The notes: generated from the letters alone by a model not told the origin. A stretch of DNA of 64,000 nucleotides from an uncultured Acidobacteriaceae bacterium (GCA_937879855.1 CALFMO010000028.1:147871-211870); one strand, 5' to 3'; positions 18,286-28,095 are shown, counted from the first letter of the stretch. Program-made: numbers and translations.

Positions 18286-20199
18286 ATGCCTATCACGACC
18301 TCAACTGCCCTGCGCCATCTGCCGGGCGCGCTTGTTCTGTTCGCCGCCTCAACGCTGATTTCGCAGGCCCAGGAGCACGATCGCAGCAAAGTGCCCGACG
18401 AGTACAAGTGGGATCTGAGCGCGATTTATCCGTCTGACCAGGCGTGGCGCGCGGCCAAGGAAAAGCTAGCGGCTGAGTTGCCGAAGCTCCGGCAGTTTCA
18501 GGGTACTCTGGCGTCCTCCGCGTCCCGATTGGTGGACGCACTCGAGACGCAAAGTAATTTCGACAAAGAGCTCACGCGATTGTTCGTGTATGCGGGCTCG
18601 AGTTCCGATCAGGACACCCGCGTTAGCACCTATCAGGGCATGCAGCAGGAAGTAATTCAACTCGGGTCTGTCCTAGGAACGGAAAGCGCATTCATCGAGC
18701 CCGAGATTCTCAAAATGGATAACGCGGCCATCGAGCGATTTCTCGCGCAAGAGCCAAGGTTGCATGTTTTTCGGCATTACCTCGAGGACATCGCGCGCCG
18801 CCGCGCTCACACGCTCAGCAACGCGGAGGAGAAATTGCTGGCTGCTTCCTCCGTCATGGCGAGCGGGCCATCCAGTGTGTTCGGCATCTTTGCCGATGCT
18901 GATTTCCCGTATCCTTCCGTCACGTTAAGCGACGGCAAGACCGTCAAGTTGGACAAGGCGGCATTTTCGCTTCACCGCGCTTCGCCCTCGCGCGAGGATC
19001 GGCAGAAAGTCATGGAAGCCTTTTTCACGGCTCTGGGAAAATATCGCGGCACCTTTGGCTCGATGATGAACTCCAATGTGCAAGGATCGGTGTTCTACGC
19101 GCACGCGCGCAATTACGAGACCTCTTTGCAAGCTGCCCTCGACCAGCCCAACATTCCAGTGTCGGTGTATTCGAGGCTCGTAGACGGAGTCAATCGCAAT
19201 CTGCCCACGTTTCAACGCTACCTGAAACTTCGCAAACGCATGATGGGACTTTCCGAACTCCATTATTACGATCTGTATGCTCCGCTTGTATCTTCGGTCG
19301 ACACAAAGTACTCGGTCGACGTCGCCGAACGCAACATCCTGGAAGCCCTTGCGCCGCTTGGCCCCGAATACGCCGCGGGAGCGAAGCGCGCCTTCACCGA
19401 ACGCTGGATTGACATGTATCCCACCGAAGGTAAAACCGCCGGAGCGTATTCGAATGGCGCGGCTTACGACGTCCATCCCTACATGCTGCTGAACTACAAC
19501 GGGAAGTACGACGACATGAGCACGCTGGCCCACGAACTCGGACATACCATGCACAGCTACTTCTCGAATAAAACCCAGCCCTATCCGTTGTCTGCCTATC
19601 CCATTTTCGTAGCGGAAGTCGCTTCCACTTTCAACGAGGCTCTGCTCATCGATGCCATGCTGAAGAAGATCAAAGACGACGCCACCCGGCTTTCCTTACT
19701 GGGGAACTATCTGGAGAGCATCAAGGGCACGGTTTTCCGGCAGACTCAGTTTGCGGAATTTGAGCTGCGCATGCATGAAATGGTGGAAAAAGGGCAACCT
19801 CTCACGGGCGACGCTCTTTCGAAACTGTACAGCGAGATCGTCAAGAAGTACTACGGCCACGATCAAGGTGTCTGCATTGTGGATGATTACATTGCAAACG
19901 AGTGGGCCTTGATTCCCCACTTCTACAACTCGTTTTACGTGTTTCAATATGCAACGTCATTCACTGCATCTTCTGCATTGTCTGAAAAAGTACTGTCGGG
20001 TGATCCGGGAGCCACCGAGCGATACCTGAAATTTATTTCGGCTGGCAAATCGAAATATCCGATCGACCTGCTGAAGGACGCAGGCGTTGACATGACGACC
20101 GACGAACCGCTGGAGCTGACGGTCAAGAAGATGAATCGAGTGATGGACGAGATGGAGAGATTGCTGGACAAAAAGGGAACAGCAGCGGCGGGAAACTAA
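18286..20199 (+). CDS. pepF: Secreted oligoendopeptidase F (M3 family)
   Basis: A 637-residue M3B zinc oligopeptidase. The active site is HELGH near residue 416 (LAHELGHTMHSYF), with the third ligand in the downstream EVASTFNEALL block. Unlike the cytoplasmic PepF of Firmicutes it starts with a signal-peptide-like segment (ALVLFAASTLISQAQ), so periplasmic or extracellular action is likely. The start ATG follows GAAGGAG. It interrupts the lpxI and lpxA-fabZ genes, which run on the other strand. Confidence 0.93.
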   Translation: MPITTSTALRHLPGALVLFAASTLISQAQEHDRSKVPDEYKWDLSAIYPSDQAWRAAKEKLAAELPKLRQFQGTLASSASRLVDALETQSNFDKELTRLFVYAGSSSDQDTRVSTYQGMQQEVIQLGSVLGTESAFIEPEILKMDNAAIERFLAQEPRLHVFRHYLEDIARRRAHTLSNAEEKLLAASSVMASGPSSVFGIFADADFPYPSVTLSDGKTVKLDKAAFSLHRASPSREDRQKVMEAFFTALGKYRGTFGSMMNSNVQGSVFYAHARNYETSLQAALDQPNIPVSVYSRLVDGVNRNLPTFQRYLKLRKRMMGLSELHYYDLYAPLVSSVDTKYSVDVAERNILEALAPLGPEYAAGAKRAFTERWIDMYPTEGKTAGAYSNGAAYDVHPYMLLNYNGKYDDMSTLAHELGHTMHSYFSNKTQPYPLSAYPIFVAEVASTFNEALLIDAMLKKIKDDATRLSLLGNYLESIKGTVFRQTQFAEFELRMHEMVEKGQPLTGDALSKLYSEIVKKYYGHDQGVCIVDDYIANEWALIPHFYNSFYVFQYATSFTASSALSEKVLSGDPGATERYLKFISAGKSKYPIDLLKDAGVDMTTDEPLELTVKKMNRVMDEMERLLDKKGTAAAGN

Positions 20200-20208
20200 G
20201 TGGGCAGT

Positions 20209-21015
20209 CTATTTGATGATTCCTCGCTCCGAGGCCTCGATGAACTGAATCAACATGTCGACATCCTGGCTGCGGTCCGGTTCCGACTTTAGCCTTTCCA
20301 GAGCCTGCGACGTGTTCATCTTTGAGGCCAGCAGAATCTTGTAGGCGTGATGAATTTTCGCGATCCGCTCTTTTGAGAATCCCCGCCGTTGCAGCCCTAC
20401 TTTATTCATCAGGTAGGCATGAGTCTCGCGAGCGGCTGACGTCATCGAGAAAGGCAGCACATCCTGGGTGATCGTCGTTCCGCCGCCAATGTAGGAGTGC
20501 GCTCCAATACGCACGAACTGGTGAACTGGACATAACGCTCCGACCACCGCCCATTCTTCCACCGTCACATGCCCCCCCAGCGTCGCGCCGTTCACCAGCA
20601 TCACGTGATCCTCGATCACGCAATCGTGGCCGACGTGCGTGTACGCCATGATCAACAGATGGCTGCCGACCTTGGTCAGCCCGCCGCCCTTCACCGTGCC
20701 GCGATTGATGGTGACGCACTCGCGGATTTCGTTGTGAGCGCCGATTTCAAGCCGCGTTGGCTCGCCTTGGTAGGTGACATCCTGCGGCGCCATGCCGATG
20801 GCGCAAAACGGAAAGAACTGATTGTTAGCGCCGATTTTCGTGGGCCCATCGATCACCACATGCGAAGCTAGACGGCAGTCCTCACCCAGTTCGACGTCGG
20901 CGCCGATCACGCAATAGGGCCCGATTTTGCAGGACACAGGAATCTTCGCGCGTGCATCGATAATCGCGGTGGAATGGATGTTCCCGGAAACTGAAGTTTT
21001 AGGCGATGGATTCAT
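20209..21015 (-). CDS. lpxA: Acyl-ACP--UDP-N-acetylglucosamine O-acyltransferase
   Basis: First committed enzyme of lipid A synthesis. It transfers a hydroxyacyl chain from ACP to the 3-position of UDP-GlcNAc (or a 3-amino analogue). The 268-residue length is normal. The left-handed beta-helix hexapeptide repeats (IxxxxxI, e.g. IGPYCVIGADVELGEDC) run through the first two thirds. The family blocks PFCAIGMAPQDVTYQGEPT, YTHVGHDCVIEDHVMLVNGA and GLQRRGFSKERI are present. It lies 36 bp downstream of fabZ and is probably cotranscribed with it. Confidence 0.95.
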   Translation of the reverse strand: MNPSPKTSVSGNIHSTAIIDARAKIPVSCKIGPYCVIGADVELGEDCRLASHVVIDGPTKIGANNQFFPFCAIGMAPQDVTYQGEPTRLEIGAHNEIRECVTINRGTVKGGGLTKVGSHLLIMAYTHVGHDCVIEDHVMLVNGATLGGHVTVEEWAVVGALCPVHQFVRIGAHSYIGGGTTITQDVLPFSMTSAARETHAYLMNKVGLQRRGFSKERIAKIHHAYKILLASKMNTSQALERLKSEPDRSQDVDMLIQFIEASERGIIK

Positions 21016-21051
21016 GAAGTCGTTGGCGATCGGGTGCCGCGCCGGCAGCGG

Positions 21052-21588
21052 CTATCCGGCATTGCTGTCTCCGCCGTCCGATCCCCGGCCGCGCGCGCTG
21101 TCGACCAACTGGCACGAAACAATCGCTTCGGCAACTCGTTTCTCACCCACGTAGGCATAGCCTTGCATCTTCGCGGCGGTCATGCCGGGCACCGAGCGCC
21201 AGCCGGTTACTTCCACTTCCAAACGCAACTGGTCGCCCGGGCTGACCGGCCTGCGGAATTTGGCGCGATCGATTCCGGTAAACATCATGACTTTGTCGCT
21301 GCGATCTTCGACCTCGGTCAGCAGCAACGCGCCGCCCGCCTGCGCGATCGCTTCCACGATCAGCACCCCCGGCATGATGGGAAGTCCGGGAAAATGTCCG
21401 TTGAAGAATGGTTCGTTGATAGTCACATTCTTGATGGCAACGATCCGCTTCTTGCGCTCCAGATCAAGCACCCGGTCGATCAGCAGCAAAGGATAACGGT
21501 GCGGCAGAATCTTCAGAATCTGGTGGATATCGAGCCCGGCCTTCGCCGAGTCGGGCGAAGATTCCGTCACAGGGATGCTCTTATTCAT
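21052..21588 (-). CDS. fabZ: 3-hydroxyacyl-ACP dehydratase
   Basis: Dehydrates 3-hydroxyacyl-ACP in fatty acid elongation. The hot-dog fold active site shows the catalytic His in NGHFPGLPIMPG and the Glu in VLIVEAIAQAGG. At 178 residues it exceeds typical FabZ (about 145-150), with extra residues at both ends; the tail SARGRGSDGGDSNAG looks unstructured. Coupling with lpxA makes sense because both draw on the same hydroxyacyl-ACP pool. The gene is divergent from the M20 peptidase gene. Confidence 0.95.
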   Translation of the reverse strand: MNKSIPVTESSPDSAKAGLDIHQILKILPHRYPLLLIDRVLDLERKKRIVAIKNVTINEPFFNGHFPGLPIMPGVLIVEAIAQAGGALLLTEVEDRSDKVMMFTGIDRAKFRRPVSPGDQLRLEVEVTGWRSVPGMTAAKMQGYAYVGEKRVAEAIVSCQLVDSARGRGSDGGDSNAG

Positions 21589-21691
21589 GGTTTTCTTAAA
21601 ACGGTTCGTCTCAAAACAGCTTGAAGATTATACTGTACGACTTGCGCCCGCAGGTGCTTTCCCTTGCCCCGGGCCGGAGATCAGCCACGAG

Positions 21692-22885
21692 ATGCCGGGC
21701 CGGAGAACAGCAGGTTCGAAGCGATCGGATCGAGCCGGAACTCATTCCCAATTGAACGAGCGGTTGCGCTACTTCGAAGCGCGGCAGGAAGAGATTGTCC
21801 AGACAATTCGCGAGTTTGTCGAGATCGAATCTCCCAGCGACAACAAACTGGCCGCCGACCGCATGGGCACGTTGCTCGCCGCAAAGTTCGAAACCCGCGG
21901 CGGACGCGCGCGCGTGCATCGCGCCGAGAACTACGCCGATAGTATTCAGATCGACTTTCCAGGACGCGAAAAAATCAAGCCGGTTCTTCTGCTTGGCCAC
22001 TTCGACACGGTCTATCCGCTGGGAACGCTGGAGGCCATGCCCTGCAGAGTTGAGAACGACCGCCTGCACGGCCCCGGTGTGCTTGACATGAAGTCGGGCA
22101 TCGCGCTCATGCTGTATGCAATCGAAGCGCTGCAAGCATGGAATGCGTGCCTGCTGCGCCCAGTCAGCGTGTTTCTGGTTTCAGACGAGGAGGTGGGCAG
22201 CTATTCTTCTCGCAAAATAACTGAAGCATTGGCCCGCGAATCGGCTGCCGTGCTCGTACTCGAACCCGCAGGCCCTCGCGGCGCCGTGAAAACTGCGCGC
22301 AAAGGCGTGGGCGAATACATCCTGAATGTGAAGGGAATCGCCGCACATGCCGGCCTCGATCCCGGCAAGGGACATAGCGCGATCATCGAACTCGCCCGAC
22401 AAGTCACCGCTGTCTCGAAACTCAATGACTTCCGACGCGGTATTTCTGTGAACCCTGGAGTGATTTATGGTGGAACTCGTACCAACGTGATCGCAGCCCA
22501 GGCCAGCGTCGAAATCGACGTGCGCATCAAGGAAGCGAAGCAGGCTGCGATCCTCGATCGCAAATTTCGTTCCTTGAAGCCCTTCGACAATCATTGCAAA
22601 CTCAGCGTCCAGGGAGGCGTTAACCGTATGCCTATGGAGCGGAACGCCGGCGTTGCAGCGCTCTACAAGAAAGCGCAGGCGATCGCGAAGCAGATTAACT
22701 GGAAACTCGAAGAGGCAGCGGTGGGCGGAGGCTCGGACGGAAACTTCACCGCGGGCATTGGCATTCCGACGCTCGATGGCATGGGCGGGTATGGCGACGG
22801 AGCTCACGCCCTCCACGAACACATCATCATATCTGAGTTGCCGCGCCGGGCCCTACTTCTGGCCGGAATGATCGAGAGCATCTGA
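21692..22885 (+). CDS. M20 family metallopeptidase (carboxypeptidase G2-like)
   Basis: A roughly 397-residue di-zinc amidohydrolase. The metal ligands and catalytic residues appear in order: GHFDTVYPLG, HGPGVLDMKSG, SDEEVGS, and a C-terminal HALHEH-type motif. The GKGHSAI segment marks the dimerisation lid domain. It probably trims a C-terminal residue from a peptide or folate-like amide. The start was placed at ATG 21692; an in-frame ATG at 21575 would overlap fabZ and give an unlikely N-terminus. No signal peptide is evident. Confidence 0.85.
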   Translation: MPGRRTAGSKRSDRAGTHSQLNERLRYFEARQEEIVQTIREFVEIESPSDNKLAADRMGTLLAAKFETRGGRARVHRAENYADSIQIDFPGREKIKPVLLLGHFDTVYPLGTLEAMPCRVENDRLHGPGVLDMKSGIALMLYAIEALQAWNACLLRPVSVFLVSDEEVGSYSSRKITEALARESAAVLVLEPAGPRGAVKTARKGVGEYILNVKGIAAHAGLDPGKGHSAIIELARQVTAVSKLNDFRRGISVNPGVIYGGTRTNVIAAQASVEIDVRIKEAKQAAILDRKFRSLKPFDNHCKLSVQGGVNRMPMERNAGVAALYKKAQAIAKQINWKLEEAAVGGGSDGNFTAGIGIPTLDGMGGYGDGAHALHEHIIISELPRRALLLAGMIESI

Positions 22886-22887
22886 AA

Positions 22888-23571
22888 CTATTCCTGGGGA
22901 ATAAGGACCAGGAAGTAATCCATCTGGTCTGCCTTCACAAAATCGTATTGCTCCAGAAGCTTGTAGCCCGCTTCTCCGGCTTCGCGAATCACAACGTCGC
23001 GCTTGACTCCGTGGTTCTCGCCGTTCCCGTTGCGGTCAATGATCCCGACCTTCGCATCCGGACGCAGGGCCGCGCGCAGGTTCTGCAGCAAAGCCACGGG
23101 CTGCGCGACCTCGTGATAGGTCTTGAGCAACAACACCGCGTCCACCGAATTGGCAGGGAGAAGAGGGTTGTCAGGCTGGCTCTGGATCGTCTTCACATTT
23201 TGCAATTTCTCCTTGCGAGCGCGATCGCCAATGTACCTAACTGCTTCGGGATTAATGTCGACCGCATAGACCATGCCGGTTGAGCCCACGCGACTCGCCG
23301 CTCGAACGGTGAACCATCCAGACCCGGCGCCGATATCGGCAACCGTCTTTCCGCGCGCGATGCCCAGAATGTCCATCACGCGATTGATCTGAAGCCGGTC
23401 CGCGCGACCTGGCGAATCGAAGATGGACAGATCTCCCGTGTAGGGTTCGCTGGTCTTGCGCTGCGGGTTCGGTGTAGTAGCGCTTGACGGCGCCGTACCT
23501 TGAGCGGACACGGCAACGACATTTTGGAAAAACAGCAAGAGCGCGAGCGCGACAATGCGAAGTGTGAACAT
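22888..23571 (-). CDS. Exported class I SAM-dependent methyltransferase
   Basis: A 227-residue protein with a Sec signal peptide (residues 1-24, LALLLFFQNVVAVSAQG) and a Rossmann methyltransferase fold: motif I VADIGAGSGWFTVRAA, then AVDINPEAV and DAVLLLKTYHEV. Methyltransferases with signal peptides are common in annotated Acidobacteria and Planctomycetes, although how SAM would be available outside the cytoplasm is unclear. Its stop is 2 bp from that of the convergent M20 gene. Substrate is unknown. Confidence 0.82.
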   Translation of the reverse strand: MFTLRIVALALLLFFQNVVAVSAQGTAPSSATTPNPQRKTSEPYTGDLSIFDSPGRADRLQINRVMDILGIARGKTVADIGAGSGWFTVRAASRVGSTGMVYAVDINPEAVRYIGDRARKEKLQNVKTIQSQPDNPLLPANSVDAVLLLKTYHEVAQPVALLQNLRAALRPDAKVGIIDRNGNGENHGVKRDVVIREAGEAGYKLLEQYDFVKADQMDYFLVLIPQE

Positions 23572-23647
23572 CCGGGCCTGACCTCCGAGAAGAACCTATC
23601 CTGCAAGGATAGACTCTCGGCGGGACTGCTGGTAAGCGTTCCCGCCC

Positions 23648-23676
23648 ATGTGGGGCGGGCACTCCTGCCCGCCAGC
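23648..23676. repeat. R10 palindromic repeat
   Basis: TGGGGCGGGCACTCCTGCCCGCC forms a short palindrome in the tatA upstream region. A diverged copy (AGCGGGTAGGAGTGCCCGCT) lies at 2952-2971, just after the hemB stop. Confidence 0.55.
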
Positions 23677-23734
23677 CTTTGACTCCGCACTCAGGGTAGC
23701 CTAAACTTTTCTTAGCGGTCTCATTGGAGGAGTT

Positions 23735-23929
23735 ATGGGTGAAGGTCTATTTCAACCCTTGCACCTGCTGTTGATCGTCGCGATCGCACTCCTGGTGTTC
23801 GGCACCAGCAAGTTCGCTGCGGTTGGCAAGGGTCTGGGCGAAGGCATCCGTAACTTCAAAGCGGCGATGAAAGAGCCCGAGCCCAGCAAGGAAGAAGCAA
23901 AGAAAAAAGAGGAAGAGAAAAAAGTCTAA
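23735..23929 (+). CDS. tatA: Twin-arginine translocase subunit TatA/TatE
   Basis: A 64-residue TatA-family protein: one short membrane helix (LHLLLIVAIALLVFG), the FG hinge and an amphipathic helix (FAAVGKGLGEGIRNFKAAMK) with a highly charged Lys/Glu tail. It would form the variable pore component of the Tat system that exports folded proteins; a likely Tat substrate in this window is the multicopper oxidase at 62.2 kb. A GGAGGAG Shine-Dalgarno lies just upstream. tatB and tatC are not in the window. Confidence 0.92.
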   Translation: MGEGLFQPLHLLLIVAIALLVFGTSKFAAVGKGLGEGIRNFKAAMKEPEPSKEEAKKKEEEKKV

Positions 23930-23988
23930 GCTTCAGTTCACCCGACCTGCAAAGTCTTTCTGATTCGTTTTGCAGCGTTGCAATTCTT

Positions 23989-24621
23989 TCATCTCCCCAG
24001 CAACATTCTATAAACCAGCGCCACCGGCAGTCCGACGACGTTGCTGTAGTCACCTTCGATGCGCGGAATCCAGCGCGAGGCCATTCCCTGAATTGCGTAC
24101 GCTCCCGCTTTATCCATAGGCTCGCCAGTCGCGACGTATTCGCGAATCTCGTCCTCGGACAATTCGCTCATCGTCACCAGCGTTGTTTCGGAGGCAGTTC
24201 TCAGTTCCCGGTTCTCAGTTCTCAGAATTTCGTATGGGAGTGATCGCTCGGTCCGCTCAGACTCGCTGACCACTGGCAACTGGTCACTGGCCACTGTTCC
24301 AACCAGGCACAATCCCGTGATCACTCGATGCACGCGCCCGGAGAGCAGGCACAACATGCGAACTGCGTCGTCGTCGTCGATCGGCTTGCCAAGGATGGCC
24401 TCATCGACGACGACTATGGTGTCAGCTCCGAGCACGCGATCCCCCGGCCGGGTCCGGCAGACCGCAAGCGCCTTCGCGCGCGCCAACCGCTCCGCACACT
24501 CGCGCGGCGATTCGCCTGCGAGCGGAGTCTCATCAATGTCCGCCGGTTGTACGGTGAACGAAATGCCGGCGTTGCGGAGTAGTTCCTGGCGTCGTGGCGA
24601 GGCGGAAGCGAGAACGAGCAT
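23989..24621 (-). CDS. maf: Maf-family nucleotide pyrophosphatase
   Basis: House-cleaning phosphatase that hydrolyses modified or canonical NTPs. Family motifs are LASASPRRQELL at the N-terminus, the DIDE motif, LGADTIVVVDEAILGKP and a C-terminal QGMASRWIPRIEGDYSNVVGLP. A roughly 36-residue segment (about 108-143) interrupts the normal order between ITGLCLV and ETTLVTMSELS. The underlying DNA is low-complexity TTCTCAGTTCYC-type repeat sequence, so it is an in-frame insertion. Whether the enzyme stays active is unknown. Confidence 0.9.
   Translation of the reverse strand: MLVLASASPRRQELLRNAGISFTVQPADIDETPLAGESPRECAERLARAKALAVCRTRPGDRVLGADTIVVVDEAILGKPIDDDDAVRMLCLLSGRVHRVITGLCLVGTVASDQLPVVSESERTERSLPYEILRTENRELRTASETTLVTMSELSEDEIREYVATGEPMDKAGAYAIQGMASRWIPRIEGDYSNVVGLPVALVYRMLLGR
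24193..24298. repeat. R7 text-like repeat inserted in frame in maf
   Basis: Consists of GTTCTCAGTTCCCGGTTCTCAG-like iterations and CTGGCAACTGGTCACTGGCCACTG. It reads through as an unconserved segment of Maf. Confidence 0.65.
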
Positions 24622-24654
24622 GCACTTGCAATTGTACCGACTAGGATTGCCTGT

Positions 24655-26112
24655 TCATCGGCTGCCCACAACTCCGCGTACGGATTCGATTAGCTTCGCC
24701 GAATCGTAGCCTATGCCATCCTTGAAAACCGTCTCTACATTTTCGATGTCTTCGATCTTCTTGGACGGATCGCCCTTGATCACCACCAGGTCCGCCTGCT
24801 TGCCGGGAGCAATCGTTCCGATGCGATCGATTTCTCCCAGATATTGCGCGCCGTTAAACGCTGCGACGTGGATCGCTTCCAGAGGCGTGAATCCCGCCTC
24901 TACGAGAAGTTCCACTTCGCGTTGATCGCCGAAACCAGCAATTACCCCGCCCATTCCCGTGGGGTCAAGCCCGGCCAGAAGTAATCCCCCAGCCTTCGAA
25001 AACGCATATTCAAACTCCAGTTCTTTCTTGAATGCGGAGGGCAATGGGGAAACGTCGCTGCCATATCGCCGCCCCAGAGCACCAGCGTCGCTGGAACGAA
25101 CCCGGTTCCATAACAATGCGCTTCGCGCGTCAGGTGACAAGGCATCAAGGACACGCGGCTGCAGGGTAGGCCGTCCGGGAAAACTTCCCATCTCAAACAC
25201 GGGAAGAGTCGATGTCACAGCAACATGGTGCTGCACTAGATACACAATCGTGTCGTGTAGCGGGCCTGCATTCACATCCAGCTTCGACATCATTACGGGC
25301 ACGGGATCCTCCGGCTCTTCCGGGCATACATCCGGCTTCTTTCCGGGCATGAATTCCATGTCCACGAATAATCCATGCTCCAAATCGTCGATGCCGAGAT
25401 CCGCGGCCTCGCGAAAGCCGACGGCACATAAGTGACCCGTGACCTTCGCTCCGCGCTTATGCGCCGCCTCAATTGCGGCGCCAAGCTCCGCTCTCGTGAT
25501 GAACATATAGGCTTTGAAATTGTCCACGCCCTGGTCGAGCCAGAAATTCACGGTCCGCGTCGCATCCTCCGGCCCGGTGAGTTGGTGCAGTTGAATCGCC
25601 CACGAACCCTTGCCCTCTAAATAGGGTCCGGTCACGTGCATTTTGGGACCGGGAATCTCGCCCGCATCGATCGATTTCTTGAGTTCAAGATCCGCGTAGG
25701 GCTCAAGCGCTCCGGTGGTCCGAATCGTGGTCACGCCTCCGGCAAGATACAGGCGCGGAAAACTAAATGCCATCTCGCCGAAAACTCCGTTTCCCATGGG
25801 ATAAAACATGTGATCGTGCATGCCGACCAAGCCGGGAATCACGCTGTAGCCGTGCAGGTCGAGCGCCAGCGCGTCTTTGGGAACATTGGCCGTGGCCGCG
25901 TCGCCCACCGACTCAATCTTCCCTTTGCTAAGAATAATGGTCTGATCGTCTTGAGCTGCAGCGCCGGTACCGTCGATCACGCGCACGTGAGTAAGAGCAA
26001 CAACGGGTGCGCTTACCTTCACGAATAGCTGTACTTTGGGCGAAATCGTTTGTCCCACGAAACTCAGTCGACTTGCCAACACGACGAGCACGACAACAGA
26101 CACTTTGCTCAT
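24655..26112 (-). CDS. Secreted amidohydrolase (imidazolonepropionase-like)
   Basis: A 485-residue metal-dependent hydrolase of the amidohydrolase superfamily with a signal peptide (residues 1-18, VSVVVLVVLASRLSFVG). The first metal motif is seen in PGLVGMHDHMF. Later come VTGHLCAV, DDLEHGLF and a C-terminal block GTIAPGKQADLVVIKGDP that closes the composite beta sandwich. Such exported hydrolases often act on cyclic amides or peptides; the substrate is not known. The ATG at 26112 follows GGAGAGAAGAG; an ATG at 26175 would precede the signal peptide. Confidence 0.87.
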   Translation of the reverse strand: MSKVSVVVLVVLASRLSFVGQTISPKVQLFVKVSAPVVALTHVRVIDGTGAAAQDDQTIILSKGKIESVGDAATANVPKDALALDLHGYSVIPGLVGMHDHMFYPMGNGVFGEMAFSFPRLYLAGGVTTIRTTGALEPYADLELKKSIDAGEIPGPKMHVTGPYLEGKGSWAIQLHQLTGPEDATRTVNFWLDQGVDNFKAYMFITRAELGAAIEAAHKRGAKVTGHLCAVGFREAADLGIDDLEHGLFVDMEFMPGKKPDVCPEEPEDPVPVMMSKLDVNAGPLHDTIVYLVQHHVAVTSTLPVFEMGSFPGRPTLQPRVLDALSPDARSALLWNRVRSSDAGALGRRYGSDVSPLPSAFKKELEFEYAFSKAGGLLLAGLDPTGMGGVIAGFGDQREVELLVEAGFTPLEAIHVAAFNGAQYLGEIDRIGTIAPGKQADLVVIKGDPSKKIEDIENVETVFKDGIGYDSAKLIESVRGVVGSR

Positions 26113-26286
26113 GGCTCTTCTCTCCACGTTTCTGTCCACGTATTCAGCAGAGCAGGATTTTACCGGAGACGACATCCGGCGCGCGAGAGGTCAACGGTCC
26201 CGTCAAAACACAATGCGTCGCAACTGTGCGCCGCGAACTGAGAAGAGTTCAATCGCCTGTTAAAATCAAGGATTAGCCACTCACTC

Positions 26287-28095
26287 ATGGACGCCGCTTT
26301 CATTCGCAACTTTGCGATCATCGCGCATATCGACCACGGTAAATCCACGCTGGCCGATCGCCTGCTGGAGCTGACCGGATCGCTGACCGCGCGCGAAATG
26401 CAAGCCCAGGTGCTCGATTCCATGGACTTGGAGCGCGAACGCGGCATTACCATCAAGGCTCATGCCGTTCGGATGGCCTACACCGCGCAGGACGGCCAGA
26501 CTTATCAGCTCAACCTGATCGATACGCCCGGCCACGTGGATTTCTCCTACGAGGTCTCACGCTCGCTGGCGTCGTGCGAAGGAGCGCTGCTCGTCGTCGA
26601 TGCCTCGCAGGGCGTCGAGGCCCAGACGCTGGCCAATTCCTATCTTGCGATCAATCACGGGCTCGAGATCATTCCCGTAATCAACAAGATCGATCTGCAG
26701 AGCGCCGACATCCCACGTACGAAAGAGATGATCGAAGGCGCGGTCGGCCTGGACGCATCCGACGCAGTGCTGATCAGCGCCAAAACCGGACAGGGCGTTC
26801 CCGACGTGCTGGAAGCGATTGTGAAGCGCGTTCCTCCGCCCAAGGGCTCTCCTGAAAACCGGCTCCAGGCGCTGGTTTTCGACTCCTGGTTCGACGCTTA
26901 CCGCGGCGTCGTCGTGCTGACTCGCGTCTTTGAAGGTACTCTGCGCAAGGGCGACAGAATTCGCTTGTGGTGGAACGGCACCACGTTCGACGCGGAGACT
27001 CTCGGCGTGCTCACACCCAAGCCCGTGGAGATCGATCAACTTGTGGCTGGTGAGGTGGGCTTCATCATCGCCAATATAAAAAATGTCGCCGACACGAAAA
27101 TCGGCGACACCATCACGCACGATGCGAATCCCGCGCTTGAGGCCTTGCCCGGATTTGAAGAAATCAAGCCCATGGTCTTCGCCGGGCTCTACACCGTCGA
27201 CGCGCACGAGCATACGCAACTGCGCGAGGCCTTGGAAAAACTGCGGCTGAACGATTCGTCTTTTTTCTTCGAGCCGGAAAGTTCCGTTGCCCTCGGCTTC
27301 GGCTTCCGCTGCGGCTTCCTGGGCCTGCTTCACATGGAAATCATTCAGGAACGGCTGGAGCGCGAATTCAATCTCGACCTGATCACCACCGCGCCCGGCG
27401 TCCGCTACAAGATCACGAAGACCGATGGTGAGGTTGTCGAAATCGATAACCCTTCGCGCTGGCTCGATCCCAGTGAAATCGCCAAAGTGGAAGAACCCGT
27501 GATCCTTGCGACGATTCTCACTAACGAAGAATACGTGGGCGGAATTCTCAAGCTCGTCGAAGAAAAGCGCGGCAAGCAAAAGACCTTCGAGTACGTCAGC
27601 TCCTCGCGCGTGATGCTGCACTACGAATTGCCGCTGAACGAGATCGTGCTCGATTTTTACGATCGTCTCAAATCCGTTTCGCGCGGCTACGCCTCTCTCG
27701 ACTACCATCTTGCCGGCTATTGGGACTCGCCAATGGTGAAGCTCGACATCCTGGTTGCCGGTGAGCCGGTGGATGCGCTCTCCATCATCGTGCACCGCGA
27801 CTTCGCTTACGAGCGGGGCAAGGCTCTGGTTTCCAAGATGAGGGAACTCATTCCCCGCCAGATGTTCGAAGTCGCGATCCAGGCTTCAATCGGCGCCAAG
27901 ATCATTGCCCGTGAAACAGTACATGCCATACGCAAAAACGTTATTGCGAAATGTTATGGCGGAGACATTTCGCGGAAGCGCAAGCTGCTGGAGAAGCAGA
28001 AGGAGGGCAAAAAGCGCATGAAGCGCATCGGCCGCGTCGACATTCCTCAGGAGGCATTTCTTGCCGTCCTGAAGGTTGGCGAGAGTAGTAACTAA
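26287..28095 (+). CDS. lepA: Elongation factor 4 (LepA)
   Basis: A translational GTPase of normal length (602 residues). It acts on stalled or pretranslocated ribosomes, and proposed roles include back-translocation and 30S biogenesis. The G motifs are AHIDHGKSTLADR, RGITIKAH, DTPGHVDFSYEV and NKIDLQSAD. The LepA-specific C-terminal domain ends with AKCYGGDISRKRKLLEKQK and RIGRVDIPQEAFLAVLK. It begins 174 bp from the divergent amidohydrolase start and is followed by a 0.4 kb gap. Confidence 0.98.
   Translation: MDAAFIRNFAIIAHIDHGKSTLADRLLELTGSLTAREMQAQVLDSMDLERERGITIKAHAVRMAYTAQDGQTYQLNLIDTPGHVDFSYEVSRSLASCEGALLVVDASQGVEAQTLANSYLAINHGLEIIPVINKIDLQSADIPRTKEMIEGAVGLDASDAVLISAKTGQGVPDVLEAIVKRVPPPKGSPENRLQALVFDSWFDAYRGVVVLTRVFEGTLRKGDRIRLWWNGTTFDAETLGVLTPKPVEIDQLVAGEVGFIIANIKNVADTKIGDTITHDANPALEALPGFEEIKPMVFAGLYTVDAHEHTQLREALEKLRLNDSSFFFEPESSVALGFGFRCGFLGLLHMEIIQERLEREFNLDLITTAPGVRYKITKTDGEVVEIDNPSRWLDPSEIAKVEEPVILATILTNEEYVGGILKLVEEKRGKQKTFEYVSSSRVMLHYELPLNEIVLDFYDRLKSVSRGYASLDYHLAGYWDSPMVKLDILVAGEPVDALSIIVHRDFAYERGKALVSKMRELIPRQMFEVAIQASIGAKIIARETVHAIRKNVIAKCYGGDISRKRKLLEKQKEGKKRMKRIGRVDIPQEAFLAVLKVGESSN

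Noticed and set aside
26557..27795. Long minus-strand open frame of 412 codons opposite lepA
   Set aside because: It lies entirely antisense to a full-length, conserved lepA and shows no recognisable domain; such frames arise from GC-rich codon bias.
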